A stretch of 64,000 nucleotides of DNA from Maridesulfovibrio ferrireducens (GCF_016342405.1 NZ_JAEINN010000002.1:186001-250000); one strand, 5' to 3'. Positions 48,601 to 53,520 are shown, counted from the stretch's first letter. The notes: generated by a model not told the origin, from the sequence alone. Numbers and translations: made by a program.

Positions 48601-50127
48601 AGTTCCGTCAGAAAGTTCTCCTGAAGGATGAATGAGGTCAAGATTTAAATCGGCAGTGGATAAATTCCAATTTCCGAACTCGTCTGAGGTCGTGGTTCCA
48701 ACAAGTTTTCCGTCAATAGAAAGTCTTATTTCTGAATTTTTATCAGTGGTTCCTGAAAATTCTGGAGTGGTGTCTTTTGTAAGCCAGTCTAAAGCATCTT
48801 CACCGCTGTCTTCAGTTAAATTTAATACAGGTGCAGCCGGTCGCGTGGTATCAATGGTTACGTGATGAAGATAGGCCGCTTCGCCATCGGAACTGGTGTT
48901 TCCTGCAAGATCAGTTGCGGTTAATTTAAAGGAGTATTCTCCTTCCGGGAGTTCTTCTGTAAGTGTGTATTTCCATGTTCCGTCTTCTCCTATCTCGATG
49001 GGGGTAGTTGTTTCGATTTCAATATAATCACCACTGCCAACTAATAAATAAGAAAGAGTTAGAGTGCTGTTCGGGTCTCCGCCTGTCCCCTGTAAGGTCG
49101 GAGTAGTGTCTTTTGTATAGTTGTCGGTTGCATAGTCGGGATTTGATAATGTTCCTGTGTCTGATTCAGGAGCGAGGTCCAATGTCGGGACCGGCGGAGG
49201 GGTAAGGTCGATTACCAGTTTAAATGAGGCTGAACGGGCGGACATTCCACCGATGGTGGAAACCGCGTATACAGTGTGATCTCCCTCATCAAGAGAGGGT
49301 ATGCTGGTGAAAAGAAATTTGCCGTCTCCGCTGGATGCGGTAGTACTTTCTACAAGTGTTCCGTCAACATAAATTTGGACAATAGAATTAGGTTCGGCTG
49401 TACCTTCAAAATCCGGCTCTACTTCATTGGTGACATTGTCAGTCTTGAGTCCGCTGTTGGTATCTTCCGTAAGATGCAACATCGGGGTGGCAATTGTTTT
49501 GGGAATGACAGTTACCGGATTACCACCTTCGTTTTCATTAGGGTCGGCATTTTCAGGGGCGGAAGTACTTTTTACCGGTTCAACACGATCAATTTTCTCA
49601 TTTTGAGTTTGAAAATGTCCGGATCTTGTGGAGGTATTCGGATTGAATGGTTGTTCTAGATTATCGTTTGCCCCTTCACCGTTTTTTTGCTCGAGTTCTT
49701 CCTGATCCTGCATAAGTGCCTGATTCAGATCTTGAGGAACCTCTGCCTGTGCGGGGGGGGTCTCGGGGTCTTTTGATCCTATTTCTTCTGAAACATTGCC
49801 TTCTTTTTCATCTCCGCTGTCTTCGTCCCGCTGGTTGGCATCCCAGATAGTTTCTTCTTCGTCGAACCTTTCCATGTCGGGGATTTCTGCGCGAGTGAAA
49901 AGTTCATGAGATTCGAGGGCTTGTCCACTGGCAAATTCCATGCGGACATTGCCTTCAAGGCTCATTATGTTACCGACAAATAGAAAAACCTGTTCTTGAT
50001 TGTTGCCATCAATAAGAACGAGGTCCGCTCCTCGGAGTTCAAAAGTATAGTCGTCTGGAGACCCAGTTACGTTATAAATCGTTGAAGGAGCGATTCTCTC
50101 CTGTGATGCTGTCTTTTGTTCTGCCAT
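27667..50127 (-). CDS. Giant type I-secreted adhesin with about 65 Ig-like repeats
   Basis: A 7486-residue protein in one unbroken frame. Residues 1-90 form a distinct N-terminal module with DYTFELRGADLVLIDG, resembling in pattern the prefix domain of Bap-type adhesins. About 90-220 is acidic and glutamine-rich. From about 220 to 7100 run roughly 65 Ig-like repeats of 85-115 residues, each with a SDSGxxxDNITN entry, a LxGTAExxSTV strand, a GxW strand and an ATDxAGN exit before VTIDRTxP. The repeats are divergent rather than identical. The end has a PEPDxEPD linker, one acidic Ig-like module with a DTDGDNNPDI calcium-type loop, and a last acidic segment ending PEHIDSLA. I see no GGxGxDxLx RTX nonapeptides. 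It lies between TolC and MotB-like genes and ahead of ABC/HlyD; surface adhesion/biofilm is inferred. Confidence 0.95.
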   Translation of the reverse strand: MAEQKTASQERIAPSTIYNVTGSPDDYTFELRGADLVLIDGNNQEQVFLFVGNIMSLEGNVRMEFASGQALESHELFTRAEIPDMERFDEEETIWDANQRDEDSGDEKEGNVSEEIGSKDPETPPAQAEVPQDLNQALMQDQEELEQKNGEGANDNLEQPFNPNTSTRSGHFQTQNEKIDRVEPVKSTSAPENADPNENEGGNPVTVIPKTIATPMLHLTEDTNSGLKTDNVTNEVEPDFEGTAEPNSIVQIYVDGTLVESTTASSGDGKFLFTSIPSLDEGDHTVYAVSTIGGMSARSASFKLVIDLTPPPVPTLDLAPESDTGTLSNPDYATDNYTKDTTPTLQGTGGDPNSTLTLSYLLVGSGDYIEIETTTPIEIGEDGTWKYTLTEELPEGEYSFKLTATDLAGNTSSDGEAAYLHHVTIDTTRPAAPVLNLTEDSGEDALDWLTKDTTPEFSGTTDKNSEIRLSIDGKLVGTTTSDEFGNWNLSTADLNLDLIHPSGELSDGTYQVTATAVDLAGNTCEHPTEHTLVIDTDVSPDPTITLAAGSDSGAIDGITNILNPILTGTGEERSTGQLTVKGPDGVVTLHAVNIPEGSETWTQQLPTLHGGDGTYTAKLVLTDYAGNEETVEYSFTIDTSNPTVPTLDLPAAFDSGITTDNITSFKKPLITGTADPDTEVTVYVTHVTTGVITEYSATMKGGGNWEWTSPVDLTDGEYEIRAAATNDVGTSSVQSAALDLTIDSQTDLPTINLNSLSDTETLGDFLTSERTPLFSGSAEKDSTVIVSVVNNLGVVVATASATADDLGQWNTSSLSSNLTDGTYTIKAVATDVADNESDEAFLERTLVIDGTAPIAPTVDLAATSDSGFPENPEYATDDYTNDSTPKLTGKAEKNSTVTLDFEREEIVVHTADVTTDAHGNWIYNNYGTDTLGDGTYTVSVVATDAAGNKSPAAVLSPLVIDTLAPTIPNVELLTNSGNLGDPIDWTTNSDTVTLGGTVDPTDKISIQINGGPIYTAIPDSVSGEWTSDLENYSEGEYEIKVTRTDQAGNSSGTKVETLTIDRSISTLDIEMDAADDHGDQSDALLITNMNHPHFKGHVDADCKIVVVIKNESGATVETYDLGQNSGTWYLNNPENLDDGKYTATVKATDIASNTKESSISFEIDTVKPEVSSIVLDPADDSGAKLDYITNVIKPDFSGECEKNARVEIILTNSSGTEVSNDSFRTGADGKWDWHPENDLVSAEYTLTVKVTDAAGNVSEDATYDFTIDTIPPDAPADVTLVTDSELLGDNITNIDPITITGTAEANSTVRIFDGSIKVGEAVADNLGNWTTDLPKIGIDRDKTYTINTTDVAGNESLTRTDFNVTIDTNTHLDSVNIQYHSDSGRDQTDGVTNVASPYLDVRAEKNSTVTVKVFDPKDNLVKTFQIDNATSSDPNLYTTELEGIPENNYTVIVEVKDIAGNMASNEATPYQLVIDKTPPEITAFDLDDDSNSGSNDDLITTDTNPTYTGIVEEGSHVFLNIYKEDGTKVNDAVLVDTSVGADGKWEIAQNDLNLEDGKYSVKVFAEDLAGNKSVVKTIEITIDNEIATPTIQLNSDDNTNFKDDNCTSIKTPTLEGTAEANTELTLTIGGLPSISLTADEHGAWHYDIPSDLNNGNYLDDGTYAVSITSEDKAGNTASRTLTPSLIIDTVNPPAPGVAFTDSGLDSDNITNVADLTGTFDRDEVNQVLVTLDKDINNQYEAVLNPNGTWKLNLSDHPVLNSNMTQGEHTYTVISKDLAGNESTPTDITFTYDSIDPIFSVNLEDGLSSGEYDNITNEPTATLTGSGDKGLYFKIIANGEQHNFFEPDGAWNFTFAPNTVSLNEGENFVTVEAEDGAGNVTTKTINIYLDTGAPEKPFMELADGYDSNIDGDNITNKDSLVLKGTTEPDSTVNLILNGITYSVTADAAGNWVSQEIPNSALSSNGTYTFKATATDAAGNVSEINELPVVIDRTTIQPTVVLDSSSNSGDTSDNITNISNVLLTGTAEAKSVIEIYVTKPDNTTVKLNTGNTVKADDSGNWEYQTSGLGTTNGTYKVVVKSTDIAGNPSANSSMLEIELDKEINAPTMILDPADDTIGSNGVAGDMYTSGGGDSKLLLTGTTDSDTKTLEIFRGNESLGFATIAHNGTDWTFEVDATGFVDDTYTFTATATDKADNSASKSLEITLDTTDPTKSTIDLDGSSDLGRSSTDNITNAKILKLKGNITETEDAVSVYIYEDGVYLGEAIIDGKTWSYTYPADAIKAGVGTHKFTAVVEDYAGNRSIVSDTLTVEVDYDTKNPTIDLNSASDSTGPASTGGTKTDNLTNENFLTFDGTDAEAFSTVSIVYKGNIIGYTIADKNGNWTKAIDATDYDNGVHNFYARSEDIAGNVSDDILQSVTIDRTPPTQAEAGLSDETDSGRFNNDDISKAEDVVLTGRLGEAAVEVRVFQDGILKSTADIKTDVNGSYWEYDYDSIAEGKYNFKIEVEDAAGNVTTSEIFDVTIDRTNAGTTIALDTSTNTSGNIGTNHDLLTSSNKLLITGVTEGSSEVYITLNGTQVGSTVIANSLTGEWSIEIDATDYDDATYQFTAHTTDLAGMVQTNPFSIEIDRTPPAATQVDLDSASDLGILDTDNITSATTVTLKGTLSPDDAGPDAVAVYIFEEGNINSIGQATVVGTSWTFTYDPAEGEHNYYARAVDNAGNFIDSATPLKVTIDHILPSSSIDLNDESDSFDTEAGGENTDNYTNEKTLNLTINSSSDTATVEIFKVIGTTYTSIGFASKVGGDWIFEVQNTYIDNDGKYKFVAQATDIAGNVEDISTDAGISITIDRTPPTKPTLDLHEDSDTSEIHNLIGNDHDNYTKSETLLLKGTAGLGDPIDLYLTVADGTETLLSTIYADSTTGLWEYSYDSTNNGLAGKESLNFRAVASDKANNTAETNLVVNVDRTLPAVPTIELDNMDGSTDATYDAIVKHTEATLKGVVTEGGDDLIVTIYKIDGTTRTELANSATDSDADGTNDITITDNGNGTFTWSYDYGSIDEGSYKFIAVAEDVAGNHSESDEYSVLIDRDVTPPTIDLIDESDSFGIGTLGSNTDNITNKTTITLKGTTDTDSTVEIFNTNDLINPIATLTPDADGNWTLEDLDVSGLNGEVSFVAKATDHAGNTADSVQNLDLTFDRLNSGVTIDLATVSDSEGHTGTSVDNLTNKNTIVLEGTADLGTYITVSIGDTVIGSVATDATGHWTLPNVSTGTYGDAGLETITYTVESVDIADNLATSSIDIKFDKIPPSTPDIQLTMATDTGDDHTDGLTNANPVVLTGSITETDGSVGVEIYRVNGAGTLVYVADADSVTDGTWSFEYNLSEGEIEYTFVARAVDNAGNYSDSTQFVVNYDNSLQIPELDLQAGSDTYGVTDHHVDVGSNSDKITQARADGTLVFDIKSGQENTVELYKADASGNPIGAALTVESGNLVYISATGTWQLTYDASSLANAKHDFVTKVTDTAGNSRVSDVLEVTLDRTIDQTTIDMLDTSDSYGNEGTAQDNQTKFFNTTFNGNAEADSTVEIFRNGTYIATVTADVHGKWEHTATFDASDADGKYNFTAVAVDAAGNRSATENLVVTRDTTIVDAPSITLADASNTGSQSDTITKLKQITLTGKFASYNPTTDPVAVFLYVDGTKAAGEATISLVGTEYVWEYPDIDVTHGDHSFYVIIEDNAGNTNQSSSLTVSVDTELTDPTIELFEDHNTYGEYYGDNTDKYTSLTKFKLLGNAEKGSSVTISVTGSDSDSVTHILGTVTATDGTWEYAVDSDWVKDSDTYTFEAKVVDIAGNDKTVDLELVVDKDFPELGDPAISLDSDTGIADNITNSDYLVLKGWLNDPNDDVVVYLKNGDDIVGQADINATTGEWTYNYADTNVKLDKGQYNFSVLVQDKAGNTTYSDPLAVTVDRDINTPDISLDSSTDTTGGPAGVVGDDYTGFVEGNGNILNLRVSGDSDSTIEVFLKVSGGDDLYVGTSTVDSNGDWSLVPFDASASTYVGQTTDLTFVAVSTDGAGNTDLKEYSFTLDDVNPVAGIIDLADASDLGKDGHDEITNAKEILLTGTLAEGAEGAEAVKVTIFDGTTKLGLADVTGNATDGYKWSFTVGNDGSVLNYITEGDHSFSAVVEDNAGNQTTLDALPVEIDRTLAAPNFQLDSNSIGNVGTPEDTLTNIENLQFSGSTDTDSTVEIFYGTRSLGNATITNAVTGDYTFAINIDGDADFADDGEYTLSAVATDIAGNINSTDLTITLDREISASTIDLEATSDSYFENPDGANTGTDFDNTTKNTSLELTGKIDTDSTVSLYIGTVLIAEVDPSVGSVAGINVDASGNWSTTIDVSSYVADGETKGLTIEARVEDNANNHKTSTHDITVDRTTPDATTVNIATGSDTGSSAEDNNTQGSPLVLTGAVAEDSDAVSVYLYDDNVFVGEATIDNGTNTWTYSYTPTQDKHKLTAYVVDNAGNKSDESTELVVTVDRTFETLSLNLMDISDSSGNEPDGSNTDNRTNAKILSFDGEADAGSTVTLTVQGTAIEYTYTVGSDKQWNIDIPEDVSTALNDGSYKIIAVAEDLAGNFLTKELDITIDRTAPVAHAPSLTDATDLGRDTDDNITSATNIVLEGTLDEGANDVSVHVYLVNGENTAEQLKAIPALGEATINADKTWTFSGDNLNNLDGTYKYQILVEDNAGNITASPVQEVVVDNSPPAVDIDLHTDSDSKGQHIGSDTDSITNAETLNLTGTVEKGSIVKIYNSADTFNDSTHVATAVVTTVDGVTTWTAQVDTTDNTYEVMDLTAVAEDLAGNTAPATISVTSDRVDPEKPTLELDDTSNSADKSDSLTNSKLIRLNIGNVVEVSDKVSVTLFEVSGAEPTEIGEAEYNAGSGWRYTFNDNDALADNNLSEGNHVFKVRIQDEAGNETWSDVLDITVDRTIADTTINLDSDTMGGQGTSDDNLTNATTLNFSGDTDLTGDSKFKVYLVNSDNSLTEVEGHISYPTSGSDWSLEMNASAFDNGFYTFRGITTDNAGNESHADVVIEIDRKITNPTFILNTESDLGRENDDNITNAADLVFSGTSDLGDTVTVYKVYENGAKAEVGSFVAENANWTYTIGSSAHADNADKTQIDANGSYTFHIETEDDAGNPNSSASVPVEIDRKIDKPGDIDLETTSDSNYKDGSFAFGSDSDNLTNKDNITLTGTVEAGSEVYLYIEGVDTPVGSVTLTDDATSWSITVPKSSIPDNTEYKFYVKAIDIAGNESETSENITVTVDRVDPVDPIISMTTAHADINNGINDGVYTNSTRPSFNLTNLEEGTKLNIKVDGVTVDSPIVDASGTYTYDNTTFTPNEEHNISVTAVDEAGNSSQTVTYTFNVDTYAKEILGVSLSDISNSGALNDAITNVTRPQIEGKAEAGSTIEVTINGKTGTTTANGAGEWTYAVPDSQAKLDEGNYTATIKSTDYAGNSATTTYDFEIDKSVDSTDFNMLAGDGNDSGFENNDHNTQNATPTFTWIAKEDLTATISVYNKDDNTLIKTFTVNSPTGNNIWSIPGEESLDDGNYRVEAVFKDVSDNISATEIVSDLVVDNIGPAVEVNLHNDSDAGTKGDWTTNGNVANLTLTGSTEGGSRLYIYVKKGQVNTEGDGYLTVDASGNWSYTLPADSVHDGDNSIEVVTEDVAGNKTSIEKTLTIDRSVSPTGEVLLSSDPISNTGDTTDNITSNKNPTITGKTEPGSTVTLYWEDGSGNKILAGSHTALADDEGNWSIKVDKVNLTEGENTFIADIKDEAENTASITGVVVIDTTAPNKDLLLTEVTSSSDTGENTSDGYTSDDTPDLKGSGAEANTEVQVYVDYKLYGTTTANAAGEWELPFPADKAALSEGNHLVTVKDYDVAGNLSEHSNPITVTIDKAGDVPVIALVSAHDTGISNTDMKTSVLDPTFHITLEPNSDKAVLTILNSDGDTLYSLTENTPPANGIWEPALSEANISLDTGSYTIVIEAKDKAGNPSTHSETLTIDGALPDFDFKIATDTGLFDNDNIVNTEIVTILGTNGETGSIITILDGENVVYSAGAVDANGDWTFSFPAETDGTTTTHTYTLRATDSVGNTVDKVLSYTVDLVNPMEPGVDMLEAFDSKGTFFGSDTDNITSSKTPQFKITTEADTQVKIFLDGSATPAFTLEPGANTGSYTYKQVDKLTNDDHTYTIVSTDRAGNSSTTTLPITVDFSYTPELSVQLHTDSDSGISNSDGLTNTPSPKFGGNAEAGSAIQVFVSERYETKTIAEESTERGSLKSEFILPDDTNSWDYTPSITTGDGSYKITVVSEDKAGHTRTVTTVVSIDTVDPELPTMQFGTGGDIDPLTPNMTKDVTPMLSGTAEHGTTVTVTLAYGGEDEFRKYSFKVDSTDNKWSYQIPDSDQLPNGPYDAIITSTDDAGNSSTSTTSLLVSAVDPEPPTIGLIEEDDSNVLLDGITNINKDVTLTGIAESFTDVEIYDKNNALVTTVRSAGNGIWKWDLPENSEGEVADGDYSYYVKSTYFNGTTYTSEPFELKIDSGTAASTLRLAENVDTGLDNEWRTPKEIAEGIDFNTETYKDWETNYASPTIEGSVEIGSTVQVQRKVEDSESPGGFKFINMGIITPEAMETNGDWAFTFPQLANDEYTIRIINTDEAGNTVVGVEQSLKVDSTLNMPFVDLPDSADTMVESVPLPAKISDLPDNFSSHKDGFTSVNNLPLEGTAEAGSRIKITTYYNGGELYGESDVFIVDDSGKWTYPTGVMPDGSYSFVVTSVDMAGNEFHTPSLDVTIDTQTRSTSIDMHESSDHGPFGTSLSSYLHDNITNTSRPSFTLYGDNGATYLLFLNDVLVKTDVFNGTYASYTPDDDLPDGEHIYKLVTADQAGHVEQSSPLTITIDTNNPFIQDTPVVLLQDGGVQGDFITNVNNPTLQINVEKGTWASISGAGFSGHWAKDTDEDGIVQFTVDPAVVDGSYPVTVRFSDTAGNYNNADSKSFNLVVDTENPVTSIDLPAADDLGFHNNDNLTCDENLSLNGRIVTDTGKYSITITKDGAAFKTFTQDNLTLDADGNWEINFGEGDLSSLDNAHYVATSHTEDLAGNVSNSSIGFTVYDKVLAAPTLNLVDAWGTLLLVGNTGFAVAEDHECKVRLTFHGIDGSDASEVITILAQRSGSIAVSLPEISEYDYVTAEVLDPAGNVSAQTVVDLDTTDGITPPAPAPTSSAMAAPMMMNAAAPEPDTEPDAEPDSEPDRNPSPEEEVHAAAPEESEPSSDSTDEPEADTPDDEADSSEESSMSLSESSDADGDDIADTDTPTIEGVVHNSDVTEIKLTIEGDTDGDNNPDIVIEETISVDGENGSWSYDFLDELGEGTYDLNFEALNTSGEVVDLAGDQTYDFSVLASELSEAVQNESLFESSSEPPAESDGPAEENSHFTTDGVDTPPVEPEHIDSLA

Positions 50128-50165
50128 GACTCCCCAGTCCTCCTGCGCTCCACAACGCTAATTTA

Positions 50166-51824
50166 TTATAAAAAACCTTTTTCTATCGGTAAGTTAAGAA
50201 CTTCTGCAAGTCGTCCTTCTTCTAAAATAATATTCAAAGTTGCCCGGATTCTGGCAAATCGTGCGTTTACTTCTCTTACTGCCGCACTGGTCTGTCCTTC
50301 TCTTGCTGTAATAAGGTCCAGCAGAGTTCGTATTCCGAGATCAAACTCGCTTAAGTAAAGGCTCATCAAATAAATGCTTGAATCATAGGCTTCTTTTGCA
50401 AGCTGGTATTCTTTTGCAGAAGAGTCGTAAGAGTTAAATGCATTATCTAAAATGTTTTTGATTTCCAGTTCGGTTGTATGTTTTGTCGCTTCCAATCTTT
50501 TTAATATTGCTTCTTCTTTTTTTATCTTTTCGTCTGTAGCAAATCCGTTAAAAAGATTCCAATTCAGTGTTAGTTGTGCGTCAAAAGAGTTTTTGTCGTC
50601 ATTGTGTTGTTGCATCTCATTTTTTGCCTGTAATTTATAACCTAGAGATGGAAGGTATTCTGTCGATTTAGCTGAAATAACCATTTTCTGAGATTCTATT
50701 TCTGCTTGGGTTGCTCTTAAGCTTATATTAAAATTTAATGCTCTGGAATAAGAGTCTTCAGCATTACCGAGTATTCCCACTTTGAGTAAATTTACATTCG
50801 GTTCAATATCTGTGACCGATTGTTTTATTATGTTTTCAAGAAGTACTTTAGCCGTCTTGAATTGTTCATTTTGAATGACAAGTTGTGATTCAGTCGATTT
50901 AAGAGATACTTCTACTTTTTGAGCATCAGCTTTGGATGAAATACCTGCGTTGTATCTTTCCCAAAAGGTTTCAAGCAGTTTTTGGTAAAACTGCAGCGAA
51001 TTTTCATAAACCCGTAAAAGTTGTTTTGCCTGTAAAATGGTCAAGTATGAATTTATGGTAAGGGCGGCAATATCTTCATTTGTTCTCGCAAAACGTAATT
51101 GTGCACTGTCTGCTTTCAGTCTTGCGCTTGCAACTTCGTCTTGCAGTCCACCGAAGTTAAAAATGGTTTGAGTCATGGATACTGAGCTGTCGCCATATTC
51201 CGTGATATCGGTTTTCAGATCATGCTTAGGTCCAAGGTTAGCTTGAAAATCAATGCGCGGATAATAGACGCTTTTAGAAATATTGTAGTTGGCTTCTTCT
51301 TCCTGTCTGGTCGCTAAAGCTCTATCTATTAATGGATGGTGTATCACTGCAAGGCGGCACGCCTCGTGTAACGTAAGTACAGCGCCTTTGTCCGTGGAAG
51401 CAGGGTTTGCTGTCGTAGAAGCTGTTGCGTTTTGTGTAATCTCTGGTTTGGCTACTTCTATTTGAGTTGCATTGGAGACCGATGGACCCGTTTGATTCGC
51501 CGTAGATTCTCTTTTAATCGGTGTCGCATTGGTATCAAAAAAGTTTATATCGTCTGCACTGATATATTCTTCATCAACATTAATTTGAGAGAGCGCGTTT
51601 GAACCCGTTTCTTGAGCAGGTACCAAATCATTCTGGGCAATCTGTGTGGAAAGTTCATTTAAAGAATTCGAAGGATTTTGTTTTAAGTGTTGTGCTGTGT
51701 TGCTATTAAGTTCTGGTTTTGTTTTTAGGTCAGGAGTGACAGCATAAGCGTTCCCGTTCAAAGGAAAAAAGGGGGCGCATATTACAAAAAGAATACAAAT
51801 AATATTAAAAGTAGCCTGAAACAT
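50166..51824 (-). CDS. TolC-family outer membrane channel
   Basis: This 552-residue protein has an N-terminal signal peptide (MFQATFNIICILFVICAPFF ending near NAYA). About 120 residues of low-complexity linker rich in N, Q, T and S follow, and then the outer-membrane efflux family domain in two halves (about 150-350: LTLHEACRLAVIHHPLIDRALATRQ; about 350-552: LNFNISLRATQAEIESQKMVISAKSTEYLPSLG). The final AREGQTSAAVREVNARFARIRATLNI is typical of the helical barrel. It makes the outer-membrane exit for the adhesin with ABC and HlyD proteins. The linker is longer than in E. coli TolC. It is followed after 38 bases by the adhesin gene. Confidence 0.92.
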   Translation of the reverse strand: MFQATFNIICILFVICAPFFPLNGNAYAVTPDLKTKPELNSNTAQHLKQNPSNSLNELSTQIAQNDLVPAQETGSNALSQINVDEEYISADDINFFDTNATPIKRESTANQTGPSVSNATQIEVAKPEITQNATASTTANPASTDKGAVLTLHEACRLAVIHHPLIDRALATRQEEEANYNISKSVYYPRIDFQANLGPKHDLKTDITEYGDSSVSMTQTIFNFGGLQDEVASARLKADSAQLRFARTNEDIAALTINSYLTILQAKQLLRVYENSLQFYQKLLETFWERYNAGISSKADAQKVEVSLKSTESQLVIQNEQFKTAKVLLENIIKQSVTDIEPNVNLLKVGILGNAEDSYSRALNFNISLRATQAEIESQKMVISAKSTEYLPSLGYKLQAKNEMQQHNDDKNSFDAQLTLNWNLFNGFATDEKIKKEEAILKRLEATKHTTELEIKNILDNAFNSYDSSAKEYQLAKEAYDSSIYLMSLYLSEFDLGIRTLLDLITAREGQTSAAVREVNARFARIRATLNIILEEGRLAEVLNLPIEKGFL

Positions 51825-51879
51825 TTTTCACCATAGGGTTATTAAAAACTGAAGAATGAAGTGTTAAATAGAAAAATTT

Positions 51880-52947
51880 TTAACTATCCGTTTTTTTGGT
51901 TTCAAGGGCTTGCTCAAGAGCTATGACCATCTGTCGGGATTCTTTTATAAGCCGTCCGGAAAGTTCATTTCCAAGTTTGACTTCTTTTGTTGTTTCGATG
52001 GACTGGTCTTGGACAGTTTTCATTACTTCTGCTGAACTTTGCTGCAAAATAGTCATTTCAAGTAAAAATCTATTTGTATTAGTTAACGTTTCGATAAGGG
52101 CTTTGTTATGTTGGACAAGTTGTTTTGAAATAGCTTTAAGCTGGCTTGATAATCCTTCATCTGAAGGAAAGTCTAGAGAGTCCTCAGAGTCAGTTTTACA
52201 GGCAAAGTTAGTTTTTTGGTTTAGCCAATTTTCCAGTTTACTTTTGAGCTGATCATGTATCCGGCTTAAAAAAATGGAAAGAATGCCTACAACTCCGCTA
52301 CCTGCAAGCCCGAAGAGCGATGTTGAGAAGGCCGTTCCCATACCCGCCATGGGTTCTTTTAACTGTATGATAAGTTGAACCATAACAGTTAAAATGGAGC
52401 TGTCTCCTGTATCGCTGAGTCCTCCGGCAAGCGCGCTTAATATCTCACCCATAGATTGTAAGGTAATTGTTAGCCCTAAGAAGGTACCCATAAGCCCCAG
52501 TAAGACGAGGAATCCACCCAAAAAAGAGACTAGAGAGGTTCTGGACGATATGCTTTGTTCAAGTCCTTCAACGATAGATCTAGTGTCACTTGAAGAGTTT
52601 ACAAGAATATATCCATTCTTTTGAACGGATGAGATCATAGGTTTTAATACTGTAGTAAGGAGGCCGCTTTTATAATCTTCTGCGTCGAAAGATGATTCTG
52701 AGGGGTTTTCACACCACTTGGTAAATTTTTCAAATATAGATATTTCATAACAGACAGAGACAATATAATGAAAGACTAAATAAATACTGCCAACGATAAC
52801 GGTTGTAATAATTGAATTAATTGGAATTGAAGTCTTAAATAGTGACGTTATGAAATCGAAACTCAGCACTACTCCAAGCAAAAGCGTGGCTAAAAATGCA
52901 ATAGAAAAATATAAATAAAGTTTATATTTGTTAGATTCTTTAAACAT
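51880..52947 (-). CDS. MotA/TolQ/ExbB-like proton channel protein of the adhesin locus
   Basis: The start is placed at ATG 52947 (MFKESNKYK), with AGGA eight bases upstream; the longer version would begin inside the palindrome. It has 355 residues with four TM segments: near 10-32 and 42-66, a central pair at about 140-163 (LVSFLGGFLVLLGLMGTFLGLTI) and about 200-225 (MGTAFSTSLFGLAGSGVVGIL). The motif GLMGTFLGLT and the GTAFSTSLFGL block are those of the MotA/TolQ/ExbB channel family. A coiled coil forms the C-terminus (about 260-355). It is the first gene of the adhesin operon, separated from its probable MotB/TolR-like partner by TolC and the giant adhesin. Function in powering secretion or surface retention is inferred. 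Confidence 0.8.
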   Translation of the reverse strand: MFKESNKYKLYLYFSIAFLATLLLGVVLSFDFITSLFKTSIPINSIITTVIVGSIYLVFHYIVSVCYEISIFEKFTKWCENPSESSFDAEDYKSGLLTTVLKPMISSVQKNGYILVNSSSDTRSIVEGLEQSISSRTSLVSFLGGFLVLLGLMGTFLGLTITLQSMGEILSALAGGLSDTGDSSILTVMVQLIIQLKEPMAGMGTAFSTSLFGLAGSGVVGILSIFLSRIHDQLKSKLENWLNQKTNFACKTDSEDSLDFPSDEGLSSQLKAISKQLVQHNKALIETLTNTNRFLLEMTILQQSSAEVMKTVQDQSIETTKEVKLGNELSGRLIKESRQMVIALEQALETKKTDS

Positions 52948-52967
52948 TATATAAATCCTAATAATAT

Positions 52968-52992
52968 AGAATGTTTGCATTGCAAACATTCT
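52968..52992 (-). promoter_or_regulatory. Perfect 12+1+12 palindrome, candidate operator of the adhesin operon
   Basis: Arms AGAATGTTTGCA and TGCAAACATTCT are perfectly complementary around a single base. It ends about 21 bases before the start codon of the first operon gene. It could be an operator for a dimeric regulator or a hairpin in the mRNA leader that hides the ribosome site. No terminator-like U-tract follows. Confidence 0.6.
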
Positions 52993-53520
52993 AAGATTTG
53001 TAGTAGATTATTGTGACTTTAATAATAAAATCAAATGTATTTAGAAGAGCCCAACCCCTCGTTTCGAGTATAGGCCTTATAACGCAGCAATGTAAAGCTT
53101 AAGGGCTTTATTTACTTGATAACACGACTCCCTATCATGTTCAAATTTATTGTCAATAAAAAACTATAAAAAATAACTGAATAGTGTTTTGAGATCAATT
53201 TGTCGGTAGAAATTGTGTAAAATTAAAAAATGTAGAAATAATTATGGATATTCACGATAGGGTGAAGCTTTTAAGATTCAGCAAGATCTAAATGAAAAAA
53301 TGGGTAAGTTTGAGCAGATTAGAAATGGTTTTGAGTCGAAGTCTAAGAAAAATATTAATAATAAAAAATTGAAGGAATATTCTTTTAATCAGTTTGTTTG
53401 TCTGTTAAAAATCAGTCTCTTAATTCAGGACATATTATTATAGATAAGAGTTCTGTTTAATTTATCACGGAATATATTAACGGTTAACTAAGTAAAATAT
53501 TCCTTTCAGCAGAAGGACAT
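52993..53520. other. Long intergenic region between adhesin operon and small membrane gene
   Basis: About 530 bases without a convincing gene. It should contain the leftward promoter of the 32-kb operon; a TTGACA on the minus strand near 53153 has no good -10. Positions about 53260-53450 hold an open stretch reading QQDLNEKMGKFEQIRNGFES that lacks a start and ribosome site, possibly a decayed gene. I do not see repeats or an RNA gene. Confidence 0.4.

Noticed and set aside
28082-49659. Many plus-strand open frames antisense to the giant adhesin
   Set aside because: They are rich in Ser, Val and Thr because they mirror the repeat codons on the other strand, lack ribosome sites and change at each repeat.
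27667-50127. The repeat array as a CRISPR or DNA satellite
   Set aside because: Repeats are about 290 bases, protein-coding, in one frame and diverged at the DNA level; there are no spacers or cas genes.
53260-53450. Open stretch resembling a short coding region
   Set aside because: No start codon with ribosome site and a lysine/asparagine-rich composition expected from AT-rich DNA; at best a relic.
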